NCBI RefSeq assembly: GCF_029893965.1
Contig: NZ_JARXXP010000012.1
Span: forward strand, 1-64,000
Direction: 5' to 3'
DNA: 64,000 nucleotides
Source of the DNA: Paenibacillus sp. PastM-3
GTDB lineage: Bacteria > Bacillota > Bacilli > Paenibacillales > Paenibacillaceae
In this document: piece after piece, positions 1-7,849 of the stretch
Layout of the letters: each line of letters starts with the position of its first letter
Numbering within the stretch: position 1 is the stretch's first letter
Translations under genes and position numbers: made by a program
The notes under the pieces: model-generated
What the model saw: only the letters and a program-made list of their open reading frames with translations
What the model was told of the DNA's origin: nothing
Databases searched by the model: none

Positions 1-95
1 AAGACCCCTTGAAGACGACGAGGTAGATAGGTTGGAGGTGGAAGTGCAGCAATGCATGGAGCTGACCAATACTAATCGGTCGAGGGCTTATCCAA
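1..95 (+). rRNA. 23S ribosomal RNA, 3' end (partial)
   Basis: The window opens inside the last part of a 23S rRNA. The stretch with ACTAATCGGTCGAGGGCTTA near position 71-90 is the conserved 3' terminus of bacterial 23S rRNA. The gene is cut by the window edge, so only about 95 bases are visible. A 5S rRNA follows about 200 bases downstream in the same direction, as in a standard rrn operon. The exact mature 3' end (about 93-97) is estimated. Confidence 0.95.
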
Positions 96-291
96 CAAAC
101 TACCCCAAAAAGTGAAGAAGAGGCTGACGAAGCCGAATCCGAATACTTTCCGGGGGCCCCGTAACAAGGGCAAACGCATCTTCGTTTCGGATTCAGTTTT
201 CAGGTGATCAAGCCTGTAACGCAACGACATTTATTCGCACTTCTGGTGTTGAACCAAATGTCTAGCGGCAGCGTCTGTTTCACAGACGCAT

Positions 292-409
292 GTTTGGTGG
301 CGATAGCGGAAGGGTTCCACGCGTACCCATCCCGAACACGACCGTTAAGCCTTCCAGCGCCGATGGTACTTGGACCGAAGGGTCCTGGGAGAGTAGGACG
401 CCGCCAAGC
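292..409 (+). rRNA. rrf: 5S ribosomal RNA
   Basis: A stretch of about 117 bases beginning GTTTGGTGGCGATAGCGGAA and ending GACGCCGCCAAGC shows the complementary 5S ends (TTTGGTGGC with GCCGCCAAGC) and the conserved CCCATCCCGAACACG loop. It lies about 195 bases after the 23S end and just before a strong terminator. Apparent reading frames here are artefacts of the RNA gene. Confidence 0.97.
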
Positions 410-412
410 ACG

Positions 413-447
413 AAAAAAGCATCCCTTAATGGGATGCTTTTTTGTTT
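413..447 (+). terminator. Rho-independent terminator of the rRNA operon
   Basis: GCATCCC (419-425), a five-base loop, GGGATGC (431-437), then a T-rich tract TTTTTTGTTTTT. It lies directly after the 5S rRNA. Confidence 0.93.
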
Positions 448-551
448 TTCCCGAAGATGTCTACAATAGCATAACTCTCTCATTCACTTACTACTTACCT
501 GCCGGGATCTCTAGACGGTTCAAGATTGAGACTTACTGCATTAGGCATTAC

Positions 552-575
552 AAAAACCGGGGATCTCTCCCCGGC
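552..575 (-). terminator. Terminator of the chemoreceptor gene
   Basis: Read on the minus strand, CCGGGGA-GAGA-TCCCCGG is followed directly by TTTTTG. It lies just past the stop of the minus-strand chemoreceptor gene. Confidence 0.85.
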
Positions 576-581
576 TGAATG

Positions 582-2318
582 CTACACTTTGAATTTATTG
601 ATCTGTTCCTGCAGCTCTTCTGCCATCTTGGACAATGCGCCTGCAGATGTGGAAATCTCTTCCATGGAGGCCAGCTGTTCTTCTGTTGCAGCAGATACAT
701 TGTGTACTCCGCTTGATGATTCCTCAGCAATCATGGAGATCTCACTCATATACCGGACCGATTCATCCGTAGAAGCTGTCATTTCTTCCGAGCCGGCGGA
801 TACTTCTTGAATTTCACCAGCAACTTTGTTTACTACTTCTGAGATTTGCTCGAAGGCTTGACCTGCTGCAGTTACCATCTCAATTCCCGCTTCCGTTTCA
901 CTGCTGTTCACTTGTACAGCCTCTACAGCCTGGTCCGTGTCACTTTGAATGAGTTGTACCAGATCAGTGATTTTCTGTGCAGACAATGAGGATTCCTCGG
1001 CCAGTTTACGTACTTCTCCGGCCACAACCGCGAATCCCCGGCCATGCTCACCCGCACGTGCAGCTTCGATGGCCGCATTCAAGGCAAGCAGATTGGTCTG
1101 ACGGGCAATATTATTAATGACCCCGGTGATACTGCCAATCTCTGCAGAGCGTTCTCCCAGCCCGGTTACCAGCTCTGTCAGTGATGCTATGGATGTACGA
1201 ATAGATCCCATTTGTTCTACAGCCTGACGGACAATCCGGTTACCCTCCGCCGATTGGTTCGCTGCATCCACAGCAGAGACAGATACGCTTTGGGCCAGCT
1301 GGGCAATTTGTTCAGAACCAAGGGACATCTCGTTCATCGCCTGGGAGGAACGTTTCACTATGTTCACCTGCTCCGTTGTACCGGCCGCCAGCAGCTCGAC
1401 TGTTTCAGAGATTTGCTCGGATGCTTTGGTATTCTGCTCTGCACTCGCCAGCAGCTCTTCCGAGGAAGCGGCTACCTGTTCGGAAGTCGTGGAAACAGAC
1501 TGTATCATCGCACGCAGGTTGCCAGTCATGGTATTGAAGGAGGCCGCCAGTGTGCCCAGCTCATCCTTATTTTTAAGCGTAATGGTTTCACCGGTCAAAT
1601 CCCCGTTTGCAATCAGCATCGCCGATGTATTCAGCTTCTGGATGGGTCTGGAGATGATGCCTGCAATGAAGAAGGCGATAAATACAGCAAGCAGCAAGGA
1701 AATAACCGTTACAGCCAATATAATATTAAAGGCTCGTTCTGCGGATACCAATGAATCAGTAGTCGCCTGCTTTGATAGCTCATTGACTAGTGTGATCAGC
1801 TGGGAAATGTTATCGTTGGCAGTAAACCATAATGGATAGGACTCCGCGTGCAGCTTGCTGGCTCCGCTGAAATCGTTAGCCATACCACGTTCGATAAATG
1901 CAGGCTTCTTAGCCAGGTAGGCATCATAATTCGTGCTGAAGGTATCGTATAAGGCCAATGCTTCAGTGTTGCCCTCAAGAAGCGAAATCAGCTGTTTGCG
2001 TTCCCCCTCAATTTTGACTTCAAGCTGCTGTAAAGACTCATTCATCTTTGCAATCTCATTAGTATCTGTTTCGACAATTATGCCAAGAGCCAGACGTTCT
2101 ATGTCCGAGATATCACCGTTCATCATCCCCAGCAGGCTGACACTGGGCATTCGGCTCTGGTCAATTTCTTCCGCACTTTTGGACATATCCTGAATCTGGG
2201 ATAGGGCAAACATGCTTACGAAGGCAAGCAGTGCTCCTACGACCAGAAACCCGGCCAGCAATTTCATCCGGATGGTAAGCTTCATTCTTCCCGTTACATT
2301 TCCCCATCTGTCTCTCAT
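582..2318 (-). CDS. Methyl-accepting chemotaxis protein
   Basis: Membrane chemoreceptor of about 578 residues. A first membrane helix (about residues 17-38) precedes a four-helix-bundle type ligand region of about 160 residues. A second helix (about 200-223), a HAMP domain (ISRPIQKL start) and a long cytoplasmic signalling helix bundle follow. The highly conserved hairpin tip is visible as [20 protein letters not shown]. It should signal to CheA/CheW; the ligand is unknown. There is no C-terminal NWETF-type CheR tether. The start at ATG 2318 is preferred over an in-frame TTG at 2333 because GAGGAG lies between them at good spacing to the ATG. It is a single gene downstream of the rRNA operon, in the opposite orientation, with no chemotaxis genes nearby. 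Confidence 0.93.
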   Translation of the reverse strand: MRDRWGNVTGRMKLTIRMKLLAGFLVVGALLAFVSMFALSQIQDMSKSAEEIDQSRMPSVSLLGMMNGDISDIERLALGIIVETDTNEIAKMNESLQQLEVKIEGERKQLISLLEGNTEALALYDTFSTNYDAYLAKKPAFIERGMANDFSGASKLHAESYPLWFTANDNISQLITLVNELSKQATTDSLVSAERAFNIILAVTVISLLLAVFIAFFIAGIISRPIQKLNTSAMLIANGDLTGETITLKNKDELGTLAASFNTMTGNLRAMIQSVSTTSEQVAASSEELLASAEQNTKASEQISETVELLAAGTTEQVNIVKRSSQAMNEMSLGSEQIAQLAQSVSVSAVDAANQSAEGNRIVRQAVEQMGSIRTSIASLTELVTGLGERSAEIGSITGVINNIARQTNLLALNAAIEAARAGEHGRGFAVVAGEVRKLAEESSLSAQKITDLVQLIQSDTDQAVEAVQVNSSETEAGIEMVTAAGQAFEQISEVVNKVAGEIQEVSAGSEEMTASTDESVRYMSEISMIAEESSSGVHNVSAATEEQLASMEEISTSAGALSKMAEELQEQINKFKV

Positions 2319-2363
2319 TTCCCCACTCCTCAACTTTGTGCAAAAAATTAATGTCTGTATAGT

Positions 2364-2391
2364 ATATCGACACCTTTCCCTATGAATTGTA
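2364..2391 (-). promoter_or_regulatory. Possible SigD (flagellar sigma) promoter of the chemoreceptor
   Basis: On the minus strand GTCGATAT (2371-2364) matches the SigD -10 GCCGATAT at 7 of 8 positions. The -35 is weak (TACA against TAAA, 16 bases upstream). Chemoreceptors are typical SigD targets in Firmicutes. This is inference from a partial match. Confidence 0.35.
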
Positions 2392-2460
2392 GCTATGTAA
2401 AATTGATATATTTAAATTTATTTATGACAGAATGATTTGACATTCCATCAAGCTATCAAG

Positions 2461-2535
2461 CATTGTATAAAAGGACATGTGCGGGAAGGCAAGTTTGAGA
2501 CCCGGATTCAAATCCGCAGCAGGGATGAGCTGGGT
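2461..2535 (+). pseudogene. Remnant of a sensor-kinase HAMP domain
   Basis: In one frame the DNA reads HVREGKFETRIQIRSRDELG and then a stop. This is the second half of a HAMP linker as found in YesM-type sugar-sensing histidine kinases. Nothing of the input domain or kinase core remains. It directly abuts a fragment of a binding protein, so at least one deletion has joined the two. The call rests on pattern recognition of the HAMP consensus (E-G-x-F-x-x-R ... R-D-E-L-G). Confidence 0.55.
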
Positions 2536-2540
2536 TTATG

Positions 2541-2657
2541 ACCGCCGTGGTCAATGCCCGTGCCAAGAACCTGGAAGCCATTATGGAATATATTGATTCT
2601 CTGGTTAAACCGGAGACCGGACGAACCTTCCGCTACGGTATTGAAGGCGTGCACTAG
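2541..2657 (+). pseudogene. Remnant of a sugar ABC binding lipoprotein
   Basis: The frame from 2541 reads NARAKNLEAIMEYIDSLVKP and later FRYGIEGVH before a stop. The same block (a helix ending in M-Y-W/Y-G-I-E-G-x-H-Y) is present in the intact binding proteins at 51690 and 55156 of this window. Only about 38 residues of a protein of about 500 survive. No start codon, signal peptide or C-terminus remains. Confidence 0.65.
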
Positions 2658-2819
2658 TGACTTCTACGAGATTTTTGAACAGCAGCAGGCAGCGTTAAAA
2701 GCTTTTTTTCTTTTCTTTCATTACGGTAGGCTCGATTTTTACAAATGCAGAGCTCTTTTATCTATTCATGGCCGGGGTCTGGCGTGATACTATTTTTTTG
2801 TTCCGTTATTCTGAAGCGA

Positions 2820-3036
2820 TGCGAGTGGAGAGCTAATACCATGCTGAAAACCAATTTCTACGGAACCCCTTTTGAGATGGGGGAAATCCCGGAGCGGTCT
2901 TTCACGGAGGGCTTGTGATCGGCAGCGGAATGTCCGGCGGAGTCCGGAATGTGTATGCCCATAACTGCACCATCACGGGCAAGTATCGAATTTGTGAATG
3001 TGGAGCATTTGCGGGTGGAGGGCTTTAGCGTAGATT
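2820..3036 (+). pseudogene. Remnant of a GH28 polygalacturonase
   Basis: Two pieces in different frames are recognisable. The first reads GGLVIGSGMSGGVRNVYAHN, the GH28 active-site strand (G-H-G-x-V-x-G-S-E-M-S-G), also seen in the intact GH28 at 60127. The second reads SIEFVNVEHLRVEGFSVD and a stop, which resembles a GH28 C-terminus. The frame change and missing N-terminal two-thirds show it is dead. With the two preceding fragments it looks like the eroded edge of a pectin-utilisation locus. Confidence 0.65.
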
Positions 3037-3235
3037 GATGCGTCTAACAAGAAGGTTCCTTTAATAGATGTTACAGTGCCCATGCCTATACGGTATGGGC
3101 TTATATATTTGAATCCTATACAAGCCGGATGAATTGTGATTGTACATAGGATGACGAATAATGGGAAATAGAGGTAAACTAAACGGGGAGCAGTTAATGT
3201 GGTATTGATATTATAATTTTAAGGAGATCAATCAA

Positions 3236-4324
3236 ATGGCTAACTTATTTCATTTTGCAACAAAGGAATTAGCACAGGATGCCTTTCTATGCTGGGTTTT
3301 CAGGCATGCGGATAGTGAGGCTGAATCATCTGTCAGAACGATTTCAAGAAAGCTGTTGGACCAGATCATACAAAACTATAGAGAATTGAATAAGAACGAT
3401 TTCGCCGCTGAATCATGGGACAGCTATACGCTTACTATTCAGCAGCAACTCAAGAATATTGATATTTTACTTACTTTTACATCTAAAATAACCGGCGGGC
3501 AGTTTCAAGTGTTGATTGAAGACAAAACCTGGAGCGACGAGAACCGGTTTGAACAGCTAGAGCACTATCTGGCAAAGCTTAAGGATATACATTCCGAAAT
3601 GATAGTGATCCCGGTGTTTTTCAAAACAGGATATGTTTCGGACAAGAAACTTAACGAGCTACGTAACCGTAAAATTGTCACTGTTGTTCATCGGGATATT
3701 TGCACTCTTCTGAAGGATCATATTGATCCGCAGAATCAGATATTAGTTTCATGGTGGGAATATTTTCAGGAAACATTCTATTTGCCCATTCAGGAAGCGA
3801 TTGATGTTCCTCTACAAAACGTTTTAGGATCGCCAGCACAGTGGAGATCAAACCGGCTTGCCAAAGAAATATTATTTGACCGGATAACTGACTATATTTT
3901 TAGCGGCTCAATAACAGGGCTTCTAACACAGCGGAATGTCGAGAACAAAAAGGCAGGCATCCTGCACGAATACATCCTCTATGTACCTGAATGGCGCAGA
4001 CCGGAGAGGGAATTTGATATCGGTATATATTTTTCATGGGGAAACGACTTATCTTTGGATATAAAAACGATCCCATCCCCTTATCTGGTGGAAAAGAAAA
4101 TGCCGGATATCCGTTTGTCCAGTTATAGAAATGCTCAAACGAACGTTAAACAGAAATTAGTTCTTCCCGAAAATTGGTCGTTAAGTCATACTTATCTTCA
4201 AATAGCTAAACTGAAGAAGAGAGAGATATCTTCATTGTCTTTAAAGGAGCTAAAGTCTAAAGTCCTGTCCGATCTATCACTAGTCACAGAGAAAATAAAC
4301 CATGCCTTGGCTTCAGAAATCTAG
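3236..4324 (+). CDS. PD-(D/E)XK nuclease superfamily protein
   Basis: A 362-residue soluble protein. Residues about 73-103 carry a PD-(D/E)XK core: an acidic residue in NIDILLTF, then VLIEDKTWSDE giving the E-x-K pair, then a helix with QLEHYL that fits the Q-x-x-x-Y motif. This fold is common in restriction and anti-phage nucleases; the substrate cannot be told. No membrane segment or signal peptide is seen. The start ATG has AAGGAG about 8 bases upstream. A 188-bp gap separates it from the next three overlapping genes, so it may be an accessory gene of that system or an independent defence gene. Confidence 0.75.
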   Translation: MANLFHFATKELAQDAFLCWVFRHADSEAESSVRTISRKLLDQIIQNYRELNKNDFAAESWDSYTLTIQQQLKNIDILLTFTSKITGGQFQVLIEDKTWSDENRFEQLEHYLAKLKDIHSEMIVIPVFFKTGYVSDKKLNELRNRKIVTVVHRDICTLLKDHIDPQNQILVSWWEYFQETFYLPIQEAIDVPLQNVLGSPAQWRSNRLAKEILFDRITDYIFSGSITGLLTQRNVENKKAGILHEYILYVPEWRRPEREFDIGIYFSWGNDLSLDIKTIPSPYLVEKKMPDIRLSSYRNAQTNVKQKLVLPENWSLSHTYLQIAKLKKREISSLSLKELKSKVLSDLSLVTEKINHALASEI

Positions 4325-4512
4325 GATTTTACTTATAGAGCATCAATGGGTAGGCCTGGCTCAAAACATCTGAGACAGGCCTATTATTTATATACCGATT
4401 TTATATAGTCAAAACTATCTATGGAGAAAAGAACATACATTCCCTGGCAAATAAGTGACTCACTGCTATGATTTAATATATACAAGAAGAAACCAACAAA
4501 AGGAGATCAACT

Positions 4513-5814
4513 ATGGCCACAGAAGCTCAAGAAAACGTTGAAGAAACAATTGATTCAGAGGTTTGGCTGGAAATGATCTATAAGCTGCTGAGTGAAAATG
4601 AAGTGCGCCGGATGGCTGCAATCGTGCAGCCGCCAATACAAGGCTTCAAAAATCCGGTAAAGGCCCCGCCAGCCATGCTGCGCAAAAAAACAGTGGAGAA
4701 AATAAAGAAATTTACCAATCCGGTTTCCTGGATGGAGAAATGGTATGACCCCAATATAACGAAGGTAAAGGAAGCGAAAATAGATTTTGAAGAATTTTGT
4801 CATACATACAGGATCGGGGATACCGTTACTCCCGCAGAAGCTGTTGCAGTAACCGGCATATTATTCCCGGCGCTCTTTAATGAGAGTGTGGTCAAAATGC
4901 AGCAGAACATAGAAGAAAAGAAGCATCCCCTGGAAGAGCTGGGGACAAAAAAGCTGGCCTTCAAGAGGCAGCTGCAAATAAAAGCTCTGGCCTGGGAAGA
5001 TCCTCCGGCATCAGATGCCGTCCGTTTTCTTATGGAAGAAGCGCTGAATCTGAATCCGGAAATAGAGGGCAGTTTGAAGGAGTGGCTCCAGGAAAAGGGC
5101 TCAGTTGAGAGCGGCGAAATTGCCTTGCTAGCTTCTACTAAAATGGGCGAAATCAGCAAATGGACGGAAGGTGAGAAGGCCGCCTTTTTTCAGATGGCTT
5201 TTCATGACAGCCAGAAGGCAGTCTGGAAAATAATGACCGACCTGCTGAAGGAAAAGGGTGATCTGGAAAGGGAAGACAAGGCCAAGGAGCGCAGGCTCAA
5301 AAGGCTGGAAAAGCTGAACACAGACAGAGAAGAGGCTGATGCTGCGCTAAAAAAGGAGATTGGCGGGCTTGAGGGCAAGCTGGCAGCTGCTGAAGCTGAA
5401 CTGGAAAAGACGCGCACGTCAATGCAGGCGGAAAAGGATTCACTCATGCAGCAGCACATCTCCTTAACGCAGGCTGCCGCTGCCCGGGAATCGGATGATT
5501 TCCGGCTTGTCAAAGAGTCGGATTTTGTACTGATTACCCGTTCTGACCGGGAGGACTACGCTAACCTGCTCCCTGCAGAGCAGATTATTACGATCCGGGA
5601 TACGCAGGATTTGCTGGAGCATCAACTGGAATCCGGCATTAAATATATATTTGTTCATTCCGACAGCTTTTCGTCAAAAGAGCAATTTTACCTGGATGAG
5701 CTTATAGAAGCTTATGATCGTCCCTTTAAATCGGTAAGCGGCGGCGTAAGCGCGGTAACAAGACAAATCATCTATTATTTCGAAGGAGCAATGATAAATG
5801 AAATTAACACGTGA
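4513..5814 (+). CDS. Coiled-coil protein, first gene of a McrBC-like operon
   Basis: A 433-residue protein I cannot assign to a named family. Residues about 1-240 are mostly helical. Residues about 243-316 form a strongly charged coiled coil rich in K and E with leucine spacing. The last about 110 residues look like a small alpha/beta domain: strand DFVLITRSD, then IITIRD, then YIFVHSD. The ATG has AAAGGAGAT upstream. Its 3' end overlaps the next gene, a McrB-like NTPase, by 17 bases, which points to translational coupling and a shared complex. It could be a scaffold, target sensor or regulator of the nuclease module. Confidence 0.8.
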   Translation: MATEAQENVEETIDSEVWLEMIYKLLSENEVRRMAAIVQPPIQGFKNPVKAPPAMLRKKTVEKIKKFTNPVSWMEKWYDPNITKVKEAKIDFEEFCHTYRIGDTVTPAEAVAVTGILFPALFNESVVKMQQNIEEKKHPLEELGTKKLAFKRQLQIKALAWEDPPASDAVRFLMEEALNLNPEIEGSLKEWLQEKGSVESGEIALLASTKMGEISKWTEGEKAAFFQMAFHDSQKAVWKIMTDLLKEKGDLEREDKAKERRLKRLEKLNTDREEADAALKKEIGGLEGKLAAAEAELEKTRTSMQAEKDSLMQQHISLTQAAAARESDDFRLVKESDFVLITRSDREDYANLLPAEQIITIRDTQDLLEHQLESGIKYIFVHSDSFSSKEQFYLDELIEAYDRPFKSVSGGVSAVTRQIIYYFEGAMINEINT

Positions 5815-7849
5815 GCTTACAAGTGACATTGATGCACGCTTGAAGAAGGCTGTTTTTGTCGGAAGATTAACAACAGAAGAAGAGCTGGCTTATTCCATGC
5901 TGGAGCCGGTGAAGGTGGACAGTTATGATTTTATTACTTTTCATCTTAAATGCCTGTCGGATCTTCCGGATGAGATTGCCCAATATTTTGCCTACCAGAA
6001 CAGAATCTTCCGCGGCAGCACCCGAAGCCCCAACAATCTGCAGAAAATAAAGTCTCAGCTCGTCAACCATTTCAGCAATTTGAATCCGGAGGACCAGAGG
6101 AAAAAGCTGCAGCAAAGCCTGGAGAACAAGCTGGTGCTTTTCTCGCTGTATTCAAGCAGTACGAACCTGTTTCTGGATATTCTGAAGGTTGAAGAGGCTG
6201 ATGAGCAGGCAGCAGATGAAAAATATGAAATCATCCCGGGCCCCTTATTAGGAGTGAATGAAAGAGGCGGAGACTTTGAAGAGCGTCTGAAGCAAGGAAG
6301 ACCTTTTGTATTGCCGCACCACCCTGATCTTTTACGAGGCCCCTCCTTCCTTTATCTCGACAAGGTGCTGTACAGCAATCTGAAACTGAGAACATCGGGC
6401 AATCCTACTACATACTATTTGCAAAATCCGGATGAGGTCCGCTGCCTGGAGGTCTCCCATGAGTTCTTTAATAACGTGCTGATCAGACAGGCAGATCAGG
6501 CATACATTGTGACCTCCGGATATCTTGCCAGTCTGCAGAGAGAAATGAACGCTAATAGTTTCTCCTTGCATGAGGCTAAGGACAAGCGGCTTGAGCGGAA
6601 GAAAAAACAACTGCTAACAGGCACAATTGAGACGATGAATATAGAGCATGCTCCGGTAGTGAATGAACCTGCTGACGAGCCGGCTCATGTACTGACCCAT
6701 GATGCGGTACAGAACTTAACGGCAGTGCGGGAAGTCAGTGAAGCTGAATTTTTAGATCACTTGGCAGATAACGCAATCTCCGAGGGGCTGTATTTTGACC
6801 AGGCGGACCTTATAAATTTACATTTGAGCTTAAAAACAAACATGCTGACGATTATCGGCGGAATGTCCGGCACTGGAAAATCACAGCTGGCGTTGTTGTA
6901 TGGGGAGACGCTTGGTCTTGAGTACGGTAAGAATCTGAAAATGCTGCCGATTTCGCCCTCTTATCATGAGCCCGGGGATATATTGGGGTTCTTGAATCCG
7001 GCTACAGGTGAATACCTGGAGAGTGAAACGGGGCTTGTCAGCCTGCTGATGGAAGCAGAGGCTAATCCTGAGCAAATGTATATGTTTATTTTTGACGAGA
7101 TGAATCTGGCGCAGGTTGAGCACTGGTTCAGCCCGTTTATCTCATTACTCGAAGTAGAAGCAAGCAAACGTCTGCTTCGTTTGTATCATTCGCAGAAGCA
7201 GTGTACTAATGCTTATCCGCCTGAAGTAAAGATCGCCGATAATGTCATCTTTGTGGGTACGGTGAATTTTGATGAGACGACCAAAGCCTTTTCTCACCGG
7301 CTGCTCGACCGGGCCAATATCATTACACCGCGGAAACTAAGCTTCAGAGAGGTGCACAGCATGCAGCAGGATCAAACCGCCGCTCCATATACGGCAGCTC
7401 CTGTTTCCAGAACGGTGTTCCGGGAGGGATGGATGAGGAGTCTTGACGGAAACATCTCTGATTTGACGGATGATGAGATCTCACTGATGGACGAAATTCA
7501 TGAAACGATGCAGCAGGCTGACAGCCAGCTGGGAATATCCTTCAGGGTAGTCTGTGCCATTGCCCATTACATCAGTAATATTCCTGTTTTGGCTGACGGC
7601 TCGTTAGCAATAAGTAGGGAGACGGCTTTGGATATCCAGTTTAAGCAGCGGGTCTTATCCAAGATTTCCGGAATGGAAGCAACAATCGGCAGACTGGTCG
7701 GGGAATTTCATGGCGATGTTTACCAGGAAGGCGAACTGGTTCGTATTCTTCAAGCGCTGTCCAGCCAGAAAAGCTCGGCATTTGAGCAATCGCTTCAATT
7801 GTTGAAGAAAAAAGCGAAAGAGCTGACGGTACATGGTTATGCCAACTGA
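5798..7849 (+). CDS. McrB-like AAA+ NTPase
   Basis: A 683-residue protein. The C-terminal half holds an AAA+ domain of the McrB branch: Walker A GGMSGTGKS (about residues 352-360), Walker B FIFDEMNLA (about 430-438), then GTVNFDETT (about 487-495), which occupies the place of the McrB NxD-type signature. Next comes SHRLLDRANII with the conserved arginine. In McrBC systems this subunit hydrolyses NTP to drive the McrC-like nuclease. The N-terminal about 330 residues are not a domain I recognise and probably recognise the target. The gene starts inside the preceding one, with AGGAG just upstream, and overlaps the next gene by 17 bases. Confidence 0.87.
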   Translation: MKLTRELTSDIDARLKKAVFVGRLTTEEELAYSMLEPVKVDSYDFITFHLKCLSDLPDEIAQYFAYQNRIFRGSTRSPNNLQKIKSQLVNHFSNLNPEDQRKKLQQSLENKLVLFSLYSSSTNLFLDILKVEEADEQAADEKYEIIPGPLLGVNERGGDFEERLKQGRPFVLPHHPDLLRGPSFLYLDKVLYSNLKLRTSGNPTTYYLQNPDEVRCLEVSHEFFNNVLIRQADQAYIVTSGYLASLQREMNANSFSLHEAKDKRLERKKKQLLTGTIETMNIEHAPVVNEPADEPAHVLTHDAVQNLTAVREVSEAEFLDHLADNAISEGLYFDQADLINLHLSLKTNMLTIIGGMSGTGKSQLALLYGETLGLEYGKNLKMLPISPSYHEPGDILGFLNPATGEYLESETGLVSLLMEAEANPEQMYMFIFDEMNLAQVEHWFSPFISLLEVEASKRLLRLYHSQKQCTNAYPPEVKIADNVIFVGTVNFDETTKAFSHRLLDRANIITPRKLSFREVHSMQQDQTAAPYTAAPVSRTVFREGWMRSLDGNISDLTDDEISLMDEIHETMQQADSQLGISFRVVCAIAHYISNIPVLADGSLAISRETALDIQFKQRVLSKISGMEATIGRLVGEFHGDVYQEGELVRILQALSSQKSSAFEQSLQLLKKKAKELTVHGYAN

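Noticed and set aside
204-578. Open reading frame across the 5S rRNA
   Set aside because: It overlaps the 5S rRNA and terminator; no ribosome-binding site or protein-like composition.
2554-2787. 77-codon frame over the dead binding-protein segment
   Set aside because: It is a different frame from the recognisable protein fragment and ends in low-complexity T-rich DNA.
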